Shown: one piece after another, positions 25,045 through 33,276 of the stretch
Layout: each line of letters opens with the position of its first letter
Position numbering within the stretch: position 1 is the stretch's first letter
Assembly (NCBI RefSeq): GCF_013248995.1
Contig: NZ_JABRPK010000006.1
Coordinates: 62,001-126,000, forward strand
DNA: 64,000 nucleotides
Source: Frigoribacterium sp. VKM Ac-2836
Lineage (GTDB): Bacteria; Actinomycetota; Actinomycetes; Actinomycetales; Microbacteriaceae
Reading direction: 5' to 3'
Translations under genes and position numbers: made by a program
Notes under the pieces: generated by a model
Databases searched by the model: none
What the model saw: the letters and a program-made list of their open reading frames with translations, nothing else
What the model was told of the DNA's origin: nothing

Positions 25045-26409
25045 CTACCGGAGCCCGCCCTGCCCGGTGTCGGCCCCGGTGACGCTGCCGTCGTCGGGCC
25101 CGAAGACGAAATAGTGCACACGGTCGGCGTCGACCCCGTGGCCGATCAGGGCCGCGCGGGCGATCGCCATGAACGGCAACGGCCCGCACAGGAACACCCG
25201 GTGCGACGCGGTCAGGTCGACCCGGGCGAGGTCGATCGGGTCGAGGTAGACGCCCGGCCCGTCGATGGAGGCCGCGGCCAGCGCGCTGAGTGCCGAGAGC
25301 GCCCCCTGTGTGTAACTGACCCGCAGCGTCGCGTTCGGCATCGACGCGACCAGCGCCTCGAGCTCGACCCGGTGGGCGTGCCGCTCGGGTGTGCGCTCGA
25401 AGTGCAGGGCCGTCACGACGCGGTCCGGCTCGGTGCGGGCCAGGTGGTCGAGCATGCCGAGCACGGGGGTGCAGCCGATGCCGGCCGAGACGAAGAGCAG
25501 CGGGGCGTCGTCGAGGTCGTCGATCGTCAGTGAGCCGATCGGGGGCGAGACGCTCACCACGTCGCCCACCCGCAGCTCGTGCATGAGGTGCGACGAGACC
25601 TCGCCGTCGGGCGCGGGCGGTTCGCCGGCCAGCAGCCGGGCGCTGATGCGCCACTGCTCGTCGTGCCCGCCGCGCAGGCTGTACTGCCGGATCTGACGCG
25701 CACCGTCGGCCAGCCGCACCTGCACCGACGCGAACTGGCCGGCACGGTACCGCGGCAGCGCCTCGCTGTCGGCCGAGACGAGGGTGAGCGCGACGACGTC
25801 CTCGGCCTCGACTCGGTGCTCGGTGACGAGGGCCTCGCGCCACTCGTCGCCGGGCTCGAGGTCGGACTGCCGGTAGATCGCCTCGACCGTCGTCGCCATC
25901 TCGTCGCGGGCCTGGTGGTACACGGCCGCCCAGGCGTCGGCCACCTCGGGCGTCAGGTCCGGGCCGAGAGCCTGCGCGAACGCCTCGCCGAGATGCCGCT
26001 CGAACAGGTCGTACTCGTCGCGCGTCACGCCGAGCGCCGCGTGTCGCTGTGCCAGCCGCGAGACGATCTCGCCGGGTGTCGCGGGAGCCAGGGTCGGCGC
26101 ACCGGCCTGGCGGGCGGTGTCGACGCCGGACGGCCGGCCACCCGAGGAGGCGCGGTGCCGGTCGGTGCCCGCCTCGCGCCCCGACCCCGGGGCCGCGTCG
26201 AGCACGGCCTCGGCCAGGGCCACGATCGTCCGGGCGAGTTCGCGTTGCTGCCTGCCCTGCGCGAGGTCGCCCCGGTTGAATCGGTCGCGCAACAGGTCGG
26301 GTCGTGAGGCGAACAGGCGGCGGTAGAAGTCGTCGGCGATGTCGTGCGCCCGCTCGGCGACCGCGGGCACGGAGGCGCGCAGCGCTCGCAGCTGGGTCGT
26401 GCTGGCCAT
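25045..26409 (-). CDS. hmp: Flavohemoglobin (nitric oxide dioxygenase)
   Basis: A 454-residue globin plus ferredoxin-reductase fusion that oxidises NO to nitrate. The globin domain has its proximal histidine at His123 (QRHAALGV), where typical Hmp has it near residue 85; the shift comes from an insertion of about 36 residues (about 74-110) rich in Gly, Arg and Ser. The FAD site is RQYSLRGG near residue 245, the NAD site GIGCTPVLG near 315, and FLCGPLPFM near 415. The insertion is encoded over an AGGAGGCGCG word at 26145. GGAGGG lies before ATG 26409. The insertion falls between the E and F helices and could alter heme-pocket dynamics. Confidence 0.9.
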   Translation of the reverse strand: MASTTQLRALRASVPAVAERAHDIADDFYRRLFASRPDLLRDRFNRGDLAQGRQQRELARTIVALAEAVLDAAPGSGREAGTDRHRASSGGRPSGVDTARQAGAPTLAPATPGEIVSRLAQRHAALGVTRDEYDLFERHLGEAFAQALGPDLTPEVADAWAAVYHQARDEMATTVEAIYRQSDLEPGDEWREALVTEHRVEAEDVVALTLVSADSEALPRYRAGQFASVQVRLADGARQIRQYSLRGGHDEQWRISARLLAGEPPAPDGEVSSHLMHELRVGDVVSVSPPIGSLTIDDLDDAPLLFVSAGIGCTPVLGMLDHLARTEPDRVVTALHFERTPERHAHRVELEALVASMPNATLRVSYTQGALSALSALAAASIDGPGVYLDPIDLARVDLTASHRVFLCGPLPFMAIARAALIGHGVDADRVHYFVFGPDDGSVTGADTGQGGLR

Positions 26410-26538
26410 GCGGGTCCCTCCGGTCGGCCGCGGCACCGCGACCGGTGCCCGACGCCGATTCTGGCGTGCGGGCCCTGGCATCCCCTGACGGTTGGCTCGG
26501 CGTCGAACGATCTCGCGCCTCCTCGTCCGGCCTTCTGC

Positions 26539-26568
26539 TTGCGCAGCGGTTATGTATGCGCTTACAGT
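26539..26568 (+). promoter_or_regulatory. Promoter and LacI-type operator of the ABC transporter operon
   Basis: -35 TTGCGC (26539-26544), an 18-bp spacer and -10 TACAGT (26563-26568). Overlapping the spacer and -10 is TGTATGCGCTTACA (26553-26566), a palindrome matching at 12 of 14 positions with the central GCGC core usual for LacI/GalR operators. Binding there would block RNA polymerase. Confidence 0.6.
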
Positions 26569-26602
26569 GGGCCCAGCTCACCTCGACGACGAATGAGAGA
26601 AC

Positions 26603-28297
26603 GTGGCGATGACGCACGCGAAACCCCCTCGGCGACACCCGCGCCGACGCCTCCGCACCCTCGGGGCCCTGGCAGCCGCCACGGCCGCCGTGCTCGTGGC
26701 CACCGGCTGCAGCATCCAGATCCGCAGCCAGCCCGACCCCAGCATCGGGGCCGACACCATGCTGATCAACGCCGACAAGGGCAACCCGCAGTTCGAGCGC
26801 AACTTCAACCCGTTCCTCACGAACAAGCGCACGGCCTCGACCTGGATCTACGAGCCCCTGCTCGAGATCAACCCGCTCGACGGCGAGATCACGCCCTGGC
26901 TCGCCAGCGAGACCGTCCTGCCCGACGCACGCACGATCGACATGACGATCCGCGACGGCGTCGAGTGGTCCGACGGCACGCCGATGACCCCGGCCGACGT
27001 CGTCTACACCTTCGACCTGATCAAGGCCGACCCGACGCTCGACCTCAAGGGTGCCTGGCAGCACATCGACACGATCGAGCAGCAGGGCGAGCACGTGGTC
27101 TTCCACCTGCAGACCGACGACGTCCCGGCGATGGAGATCATCGGCCAGACGACGATCGTCCCCGAGCACCTGTGGAAGGACGTCGACGACCCCACGACCT
27201 TCCGCAACCCCGACCCGGTCGGTACCGGACCGTTCACACTCGGCAACTACTCGCCGCAGCAGTACTCGATGGACAAGAACCCGACCTACTGGCAGGCCGA
27301 CGAGATCGAGATCGGGCATCTGATCCTGCCCGCGACGAACAATCAGCTCGACACCGTCACCCGCGGTTACGACTGGTCGTACTCGTTCATCAGCGACGTC
27401 GAGGGGACCTGGGGTGCCGCCAGCCCCGACAACCAGTTCTGGTTCCCGCCGGGCGGCGTGATCGGGCTCGTGCCCAACCTCACCAAGGCGCCCTTCGACG
27501 ACGTCAACCTGCGTCGCGGCATCGCGCTGGCCCTCGACCGGGGCCCCATCGCCGAGTCCGCCACCGAGGGTTACCTCGAGCCGGCCGGTCAGACCGGGCT
27601 CATCCTGCCGAACCAGCAGGACGACCTCGACCCGTCGATCCCGAACGCCGGCGTGATCGAACAGGACGTCGACGGTGCCCTCGCGGCGTTCGCCGAGTCG
27701 GGTTACACGCAGCAGGGCGACCGGCTCGTCGGCCCCGACGGGCAGCAGCTGAAGATCACCATCTTGACCGCCAACGGGTACACCGACTGGCTGCGAGCCG
27801 TCCAGGAGGTGCGGAGCCAGTTGGGTGCGATCGGCATCGACGTGCAGATCCAGGCTCCTCAACCTGCCGGTTACCAGTCCGCCATCGCGAACGGTGAGTT
27901 CGACATGGCGATGGGCGGCATGGGCAACGGCAACGTCTACCAGGCGTACAACAACCTGCTCAACAGCCAGTTCGCGACCCCGGTCGGCGAGACCACGGCG
28001 GCCAACTTCGAGCGGTTCAGCGACCCGGCGGTCGACCGGTTGCTCGACGACTGGAAGGCCACGACCGACCCCGAGCAGCAGAAGCAGTACGCGTACCAGC
28101 TGCAGAACGTCGTCTACGACCAGCTGCCCGTGATCGGCCTGTACTACGGCGGTCTCTGGGGCCTGTTCAACGACTCGAAGTTCACCGGCTGGCCCTCCGC
28201 CGAGAACCCGTACATGGCCCCGCAGAACTACGACCAGGCCCCGCTGCTGATCTTCACGAAGCTCAAGCGCGTCTCGACCGAAGGGGACGACAAGTGA
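26603..28297 (+). CDS. ABC transporter substrate-binding lipoprotein (peptide/opine family 5)
   Basis: A 564-residue extracellular solute-binding protein. A basic start (PPRRHPRRRLR) and a hydrophobic signal lead to the lipobox VATGC, with lipidated Cys36. The family-5 pattern includes YEPLLEINPLDGEITPWLA, IRDGVEWSDGTPMTPADVVY and GTGPFTLGNY. Members bind peptides, but many actinobacterial ones bind oligosaccharides. The GH1 gene at the operon's end favours a beta-glucoside or cello-oligosaccharide ligand. I take GTG 26603; ATG 26609 is an alternative. Confidence 0.85.
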   Translation: MAMTHAKPPRRHPRRRLRTLGALAAATAAVLVATGCSIQIRSQPDPSIGADTMLINADKGNPQFERNFNPFLTNKRTASTWIYEPLLEINPLDGEITPWLASETVLPDARTIDMTIRDGVEWSDGTPMTPADVVYTFDLIKADPTLDLKGAWQHIDTIEQQGEHVVFHLQTDDVPAMEIIGQTTIVPEHLWKDVDDPTTFRNPDPVGTGPFTLGNYSPQQYSMDKNPTYWQADEIEIGHLILPATNNQLDTVTRGYDWSYSFISDVEGTWGAASPDNQFWFPPGGVIGLVPNLTKAPFDDVNLRRGIALALDRGPIAESATEGYLEPAGQTGLILPNQQDDLDPSIPNAGVIEQDVDGALAAFAESGYTQQGDRLVGPDGQQLKITILTANGYTDWLRAVQEVRSQLGAIGIDVQIQAPQPAGYQSAIANGEFDMAMGGMGNGNVYQAYNNLLNSQFATPVGETTAANFERFSDPAVDRLLDDWKATTDPEQQKQYAYQLQNVVYDQLPVIGLYYGGLWGLFNDSKFTGWPSAENPYMAPQNYDQAPLLIFTKLKRVSTEGDDK

Positions 28298-29274
28298 AGT
28301 ACGCAGCCCAGAAGCTCGGCCTCTTCGTCCTCACCCTGTGGGCGGCGGTCACGCTGAACTTCATCCTGCCGCGGCTGATGCCCGGGAGCCCGACCGACGC
28401 CGCCATCGCCAAACTGTCGCAGAACGGTCCCGTCAGCGACGCGACCCGCGCAGCGATCGAGGCCCAGCTCGGGGTGCCGAGCGGCAACGTGCTGCAGCAG
28501 TACGTCAGCTACCTCGGTCAGGTCGTGCGTCTCGACTTCGGCACGAGCTACACGTTCTTCCCCGAGACCGTCGGCCACCTGGTCGGCCAGGCCCTGCCGT
28601 TCACGCTGATCCTGGTGGGGGTCTGCACGATCATCGCGTTCGTGCTCGGCACCCTGATCGGCGTCGCGGCGGCCTGGAAGCGCGGCACCTGGCTCGACTC
28701 CCTGCCGACCCTGTCGGGCAGTTTCATGAGCACCTTCCCGTACTTCTGGACGGCCCTGCTGTTGCTCTTCTTCCTGGGCTACGTCCTGCACTGGTTCCCG
28801 ACGACGGGCGCCTACGGCGCGACGACCACGCCCGGCTTCACACCCGCCTTCGTCGGCGACGCGCTGCAGCACGCGGTGCTGCCGGCCATCACGATCCTGC
28901 TGACGAGCCTCGGCGGCTGGATCCTCGGCATGCGCAACGCGATGATCTCGACCCTCGGCGACGACTACGTCACCTTCGCCGAGGCCAACGGTCTGAAGGG
29001 CCGCACGGTCGCCGTCCGCTACGCCGCGCGCAACGCGATCCTGCCGAACCTGACCGGCTTCGGCCTCGCCCTCGGTGGCGTGGTCGGCGGTTCGATCCTC
29101 GTCGAGCAGGTGTTCGGCTACCCCGGCATCGGCTACCTGCTGTTCAACGCCGTCATCGGCCAGGACTACCCCCTGATGCAGGCCCTCTTCCTGATGATCA
29201 CGGTCAGCGTGCTCGTCGCCAACTTCCTCGTCGACATCTTGTACGGCGTGCTCGACCCAAGGACCCGCCGATGA
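28294..29274 (+). CDS. ABC transporter permease, DppB/OppB type
   Basis: A 326-residue inner-membrane permease of the peptide/opine/nickel class. About six helices are visible. The N-terminal TLWAAVTLNFILPRLMPGSP is the usual OppB-like opening, and the EAA loop (EANGLKGRTVAVRYAARNAI) lies near residue 230, contacting the ATPase. The GTG start overlaps the previous stop (GTGA). It pairs with the DppC-type permease encoded next. Confidence 0.9.
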   Translation: MKYAAQKLGLFVLTLWAAVTLNFILPRLMPGSPTDAAIAKLSQNGPVSDATRAAIEAQLGVPSGNVLQQYVSYLGQVVRLDFGTSYTFFPETVGHLVGQALPFTLILVGVCTIIAFVLGTLIGVAAAWKRGTWLDSLPTLSGSFMSTFPYFWTALLLLFFLGYVLHWFPTTGAYGATTTPGFTPAFVGDALQHAVLPAITILLTSLGGWILGMRNAMISTLGDDYVTFAEANGLKGRTVAVRYAARNAILPNLTGFGLALGGVVGGSILVEQVFGYPGIGYLLFNAVIGQDYPLMQALFLMITVSVLVANFLVDILYGVLDPRTRR

Positions 29275-30224
29275 CCTCCACCGTGTCCGTCCACCTGCCA
29301 GAGGGCGCGCCCCCCACCGGCCCCGCCGAGCAGAAGGCGCCCAGCCGTTGGCTCACCATGGGCCGCATGGCCGCGACCATCTGGTCGAACCCCAAGGCGA
29401 AGATCGGCGTCGTCATCTTCGGCCTGTTCGTCCTGGTCGCGATCTTCGCCCCGCTGTTGGCCCCCTACGGCGGCAGCGAGAACGGCTTCGAGCGCAACGC
29501 CGACGCGAGCTGGGCCCATTGGATGGGCACGACCGCGGCCGGTGAGGACGTCCTGAGCCAACTGATCTACGGCGCCCGCATCAGTGTCTTCGTCGGCGTC
29601 GTGGCCGGTGTGCTGTCGACCCTCGTCGCCGTCGCGATCGGACTGAGCTGGGGCTACATGAAGGGCTTCGGCGGTGACGTCGTCGGGTTCGTCGTGAACC
29701 TGTTCCTGGTGATCCCGGGGCTGCCCCTGATGATCGTCATCGCGGCCTACCTGCAGAACGGCGGCATCGCGGTCATCCTCGCGGTGATCGTCATCACCGG
29801 CTGGGCCTGGGGTGCGCGCGTCCTGCGCAGTCAGACGCAGTCACTGCGCTCACGTGACTTCGTCACCGCGGCGCGGTTCTCGGGCGAGAGCTCGGGGCGC
29901 ATCGTCTTCCGCGAGATCCTGCCCAACATGACTTCGCTCATCACCGGGTCGTTCTTCGGCGCGGCGACCAGCGCGATCCTCGCCGAGGCCGGCCTCGAGT
30001 TCTTGGGGCTGGGCGACTCGTCCATCGTGAGCTGGGGCACGATCCTCTACTGGGCGCAGAACTCGAACGCCCTGCTGACCGGCCAGTGGATACTCCTCTT
30101 CGCACCGGGCCTCTGCATCGCCCTGCTCGCGATGAGCCTGACCTTGATCAACTTCGGCGTCGACGCCGTCGGCAACCCCCGACTTCGTGAAGGCGCGAAG
30201 CAGAAGAAGGAGGCGCGCAAGTGA
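29271..30224 (+). CDS. ABC transporter permease, DppC/OppC type
   Basis: A 317-residue second permease. NPKAKIGVVIFGLFVLVAIF is the first helix, and WMGTTAAGEDVLSQLIYGAR is the characteristic OppC motif near residue 85. The EAA loop (TAARFSGESSGRIVFREILP) lies near residue 203. The gene ends in a Lys/Glu-rich tail encoded over an AGGAGGCGCG word (30208), which also overlaps the Shine-Dalgarno region of the next gene. ATG 29271 overlaps the previous stop. Confidence 0.9.
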   Translation: MTSTVSVHLPEGAPPTGPAEQKAPSRWLTMGRMAATIWSNPKAKIGVVIFGLFVLVAIFAPLLAPYGGSENGFERNADASWAHWMGTTAAGEDVLSQLIYGARISVFVGVVAGVLSTLVAVAIGLSWGYMKGFGGDVVGFVVNLFLVIPGLPLMIVIAAYLQNGGIAVILAVIVITGWAWGARVLRSQTQSLRSRDFVTAARFSGESSGRIVFREILPNMTSLITGSFFGAATSAILAEAGLEFLGLGDSSIVSWGTILYWAQNSNALLTGQWILLFAPGLCIALLAMSLTLINFGVDAVGNPRLREGAKQKKEARK

Positions 30225-31978
30225 CCGCCACGGACCTCACCGACCAGCCCACCGCCTCCTCGGCCTCGTCCTCCGCCGGCGACGTGCTGCTGGACGTCCG
30301 CGACCTCAGCGTCGTCTACGAGAGCGCCGGCGCCACGCCGGTGCAGGCGGTCGACCACGTGTCGTTCCAGCTGAAGCGCGGCGAGTTCGTCGGCCTGGTC
30401 GGCGAGTCCGGCTCGGGCAAGTCGACGCTCGGCTACGCGCTGACCCGGCTGCAGAAGCCTCCGGCACGCACCAACGGCGGCAGCATCTGGTTCGACGGCG
30501 CCGACGTGCGCGACCTGGGCGCCGAGGCCCTGCGTCAGCAGCGGCAGGGCGGTTTCGCGATGGTGCTGCAGTCGGGCATGAACGCGCTGAACCCGGTGCG
30601 CACCATCCGCAACCACTTCGTCGACGTCTTCAAGGCCCACGGCCACGTGCCTCGCGATCGCTGGCACAGCCGCGCCGCCGAGCTGGTCGCGAAGGTCGAG
30701 CTCGACCCGGGCGTCCTCGCGCGGTTCCCCGGCGAGCTGTCCGGCGGCATGCGTCAGCGCGTCTCGATCGCCCTCGCCTTGTCGCTCGAGCCGCAGCTGA
30801 TGGTCTTCGACGAGCCGACCACCGCCCTCGACGTGCTCGTGCAGCACGCCGTGATGGACACGATCATCTCGCTGCAGCAGAGCGAGGGCTTCACGGCCGT
30901 GCTGATCAGCCACGACCTCGGCATCGTGCTCGAGTCGGCACAGCGCGTGCTCGTGATGCACGAGGGGCGCATCGTCGAGGACGGTCGCTCGGCCGACGTG
31001 CTCGCCGACCCGCAGGACGACTACACGCGCATGCTGCTGTCGCACTACGCCGACCCGCGCGCCGAGGTCGTCTCGCTGCCCGGCTTCGAGGACCGCTCGG
31101 TCCGTCGGGCCCGGGGTGACCGCCGCGTCGACACGACGACCTCGGTGCCGACCGTCGCCACGCGTGGCCGGCGCACGGCGCAGCACGCGATCACCGTGAG
31201 CGGCGTGACCAAGACCTACGCGCCTCCTCGTCGGGGGGACGACCCCGTGCGAGCCGTCCGCGACGTGTCGTTCACGCTCGAATCGGGTCAGTCGCTCGCC
31301 CTCGTCGGGCAGAGCGGGTCGGGCAAGAGCACGATCGCGAAGCTCGTCACCGGCGTCGAGAAGCCGACCAGCGGCAGCGTCACGTTCGGCGACACCGACG
31401 TGACCCGCCTGCGCGGCCGCGCCCTGCGCAGCTTCCGCAGCGACGTGCAGATGGTCTTCCAAGACCCCTACGCCGCGCTCAACCCGCTGCACACGGTCGA
31501 GTACACACTGACCCGACCGGTCGTGAACTACACGGGCCTCGAGGGTCAGGAGGCGCGGCGCCGGGTGCTCGAGCTGCTCGAGACGGTCGGTCTGACGCCG
31601 GTCGAGCAGTTCGCGGCCAAGCTGCCGCACCAGCTCTCGGGTGGGCAGCGGCAGCGTGTCGTGATCGCCCGGGCGCTCGCGAGCGACCCGCAGGTGATCA
31701 TCGCCGACGAGCCGGTGTCGATGCTCGACGTCTCGCTGCGGGCCGGTGTGCTCGCGTTGCTCGAGGACCTGCGCGAGCAGTGGGGCGTCTCGATGCTCTA
31801 CATCACGCACGACCTGCTGAGTGCGCGCCTGATCACCGACGACATCATGGTGCTGAACCAGGGCGCCGTGGTGGAGCGGGGGCACACAGCCGAGGTGCTG
31901 CAGCGGCCGACCGACCCCTACACGGTGAGGCTGCTCGACGCCGTGCCGAACCCGCGCCGCTCGCACCGCGCCTCCTGA
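30221..31978 (+). CDS. ABC transporter ATP-binding protein with two fused nucleotide-binding domains
   Basis: A 585-residue fusion of the DppD- and DppF-type ATPases. Domain 1 (about 20-270) has Walker A GESGSGKST, signature LSGGM and Walker B LMVFDEP. Domain 2 (about 320-575) has Walker A GQSGSGKST, signature LSGGQ and Walker B VIIADEP. The linker and the KTYAPPRRGDD loop are encoded near AGGAGGCGCG words at 31219 and 31548, and the last residues (RSHRAS) over a third at 31967. GTG 30221 overlaps the permease stop. Confidence 0.92.
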   Translation: MTATDLTDQPTASSASSSAGDVLLDVRDLSVVYESAGATPVQAVDHVSFQLKRGEFVGLVGESGSGKSTLGYALTRLQKPPARTNGGSIWFDGADVRDLGAEALRQQRQGGFAMVLQSGMNALNPVRTIRNHFVDVFKAHGHVPRDRWHSRAAELVAKVELDPGVLARFPGELSGGMRQRVSIALALSLEPQLMVFDEPTTALDVLVQHAVMDTIISLQQSEGFTAVLISHDLGIVLESAQRVLVMHEGRIVEDGRSADVLADPQDDYTRMLLSHYADPRAEVVSLPGFEDRSVRRARGDRRVDTTTSVPTVATRGRRTAQHAITVSGVTKTYAPPRRGDDPVRAVRDVSFTLESGQSLALVGQSGSGKSTIAKLVTGVEKPTSGSVTFGDTDVTRLRGRALRSFRSDVQMVFQDPYAALNPLHTVEYTLTRPVVNYTGLEGQEARRRVLELLETVGLTPVEQFAAKLPHQLSGGQRQRVVIARALASDPQVIIADEPVSMLDVSLRAGVLALLEDLREQWGVSMLYITHDLLSARLITDDIMVLNQGAVVERGHTAEVLQRPTDPYTVRLLDAVPNPRRSHRAS

Positions 31979-32013
31979 CACCCCCTCTCGCTCCATCCGA
32001 AAGGAACCATCCT

Positions 32014-33195
32014 GTGCTGACCTTCCCCGACGGCTTCCTGTGGGGTGCCGCGACCGCGGCGCACCAGATCGAGGGCAACAACGTCAACAGCAACTGGTGG
32101 GTGCACGAGCACACGCCGGGCACGACCATCGTCGAGCCGAGCGGTGACGCCGCCGACAGCTACAACCGCTTTCGCGACGACATCCGGTTGCTCGCCGAGC
32201 TGGGGCTGAACAGCTACCGGTTCAGCATCGAATGGGCCCGCATCGAACCGGAGCGCGGTGTCGTGAGCAAGGCGCAGATCGCGCACTACCGCCGCATGGT
32301 CGAGACCTGTCACGAGTTCGGCATCGAGCCGATCGTCACGCTGATGCACTTCACCGTGCCGCGCTGGTTCGAGCGCGACGGCTTCTGGCGGGCACCCGAC
32401 GCCGCCGACCTGTTCGCGCGCTACACCGAGCTCGCCCTGCCGGTCGTCGCAGAAGGCGTCGAGTACGTCTGCACGATCAACGAGCCGAACATCGCCGCGA
32501 TGCTGGCCGGCGGTGAGGACGCCTCGAACCTGGTCGCCTACGGGCTGCCGAACCCTGACCTCGAGGTCGCCGATGCTCTGCTCGCGTCGCACAAGCGCAG
32601 CCGTGAGGTGCTGTCACAGCTGCCGCGAATCAAGTCGGGTTGGACCGTCGCGACCCAGGCGTTCAAGGCCGTCGACGAGCCCGGTGCCGCCGAGAGGACG
32701 CGCGAGTACGGCTACGTGCGCGACGACTGGTACAGCGAGATGGCGGCGGGCGACGACTTCGTCGGCGTGCAGGCCTACACGCAGACCTTCGTCGGGCCCG
32801 AGGGTCCGCGGCCGGTCGCCGAGGGGCTCGAGACGACGCTGACCGGCTGGGAGTTCTACCCGCCGGCCGCCGCCGAGGGCATCCGCAGCGCGTGGGAGCT
32901 CTCGGGCCACGTGCCCGTGATGGTCACCGAGAACGGCATCGCCACGGCCGACGACACCCGCCGTATCGCTTACACGCAGGGTGCCCTCGAGCACGTCCAC
33001 GACACCATCGACGAGGGCATCGAGGTGCTGGGGTACCAGCACTGGAGCGCCCTCGACAACTACGAGTGGGCCAGTGGGTTCCGCCCGACCTTCGGCCTGA
33101 TCGGCTGGGACCGCGAGACCTTCGAGCGCACCCCGAAGCCGAGCGCGCACTGGTACGGCGGGGTCGCCCGGGCGAACGGACTCGAGCGGGCCTGA
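32014..33195 (+). CDS. Glycoside hydrolase family 1 beta-glucosidase
   Basis: A 393-residue GH1 (beta/alpha)8-barrel enzyme. The acid/base glutamate is Glu157 in TINEPN and the nucleophile is Glu306 in VTENGI, so both catalytic residues are present. The opening FPDGFLWGAATAAHQIEGN is the GH1 N-terminal signature. It is shorter than many GH1 enzymes (about 440-480). No signal peptide is seen, so it should act on imported glycosides, matching the upstream transporter. AAAGGA lies about 9 nt before GTG 32014. Beta-galactosidase or 6-phospho activity is less likely in this setting. Confidence 0.9.
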   Translation: MLTFPDGFLWGAATAAHQIEGNNVNSNWWVHEHTPGTTIVEPSGDAADSYNRFRDDIRLLAELGLNSYRFSIEWARIEPERGVVSKAQIAHYRRMVETCHEFGIEPIVTLMHFTVPRWFERDGFWRAPDAADLFARYTELALPVVAEGVEYVCTINEPNIAAMLAGGEDASNLVAYGLPNPDLEVADALLASHKRSREVLSQLPRIKSGWTVATQAFKAVDEPGAAERTREYGYVRDDWYSEMAAGDDFVGVQAYTQTFVGPEGPRPVAEGLETTLTGWEFYPPAAAEGIRSAWELSGHVPVMVTENGIATADDTRRIAYTQGALEHVHDTIDEGIEVLGYQHWSALDNYEWASGFRPTFGLIGWDRETFERTPKPSAHWYGGVARANGLERA

Positions 33196-33204
33196 GCCTG
33201 CTGC

Positions 33205-33262
33205 CGAGATGTCACGACGTGCCGCTCAACGGTGAAGGTGAGCGGCACGTCGTGACGTTTCG
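33205..33262. repeat. Long palindromic element, copy 4
   Basis: Arms of 24 bp (33205-33228 and 33239-33262) with two mismatches around a 10-nt loop, between the convergent beta-glucosidase and acetyltransferase genes. Confidence 0.88.
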
Positions 33263-33276
33263 GCGGGGTGCGCGTC

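Noticed and set aside
24806-27862. 1018-codon minus-strand open frame
   Set aside because: It runs antisense through the solute-binding protein and out of frame through flavohemoglobin.
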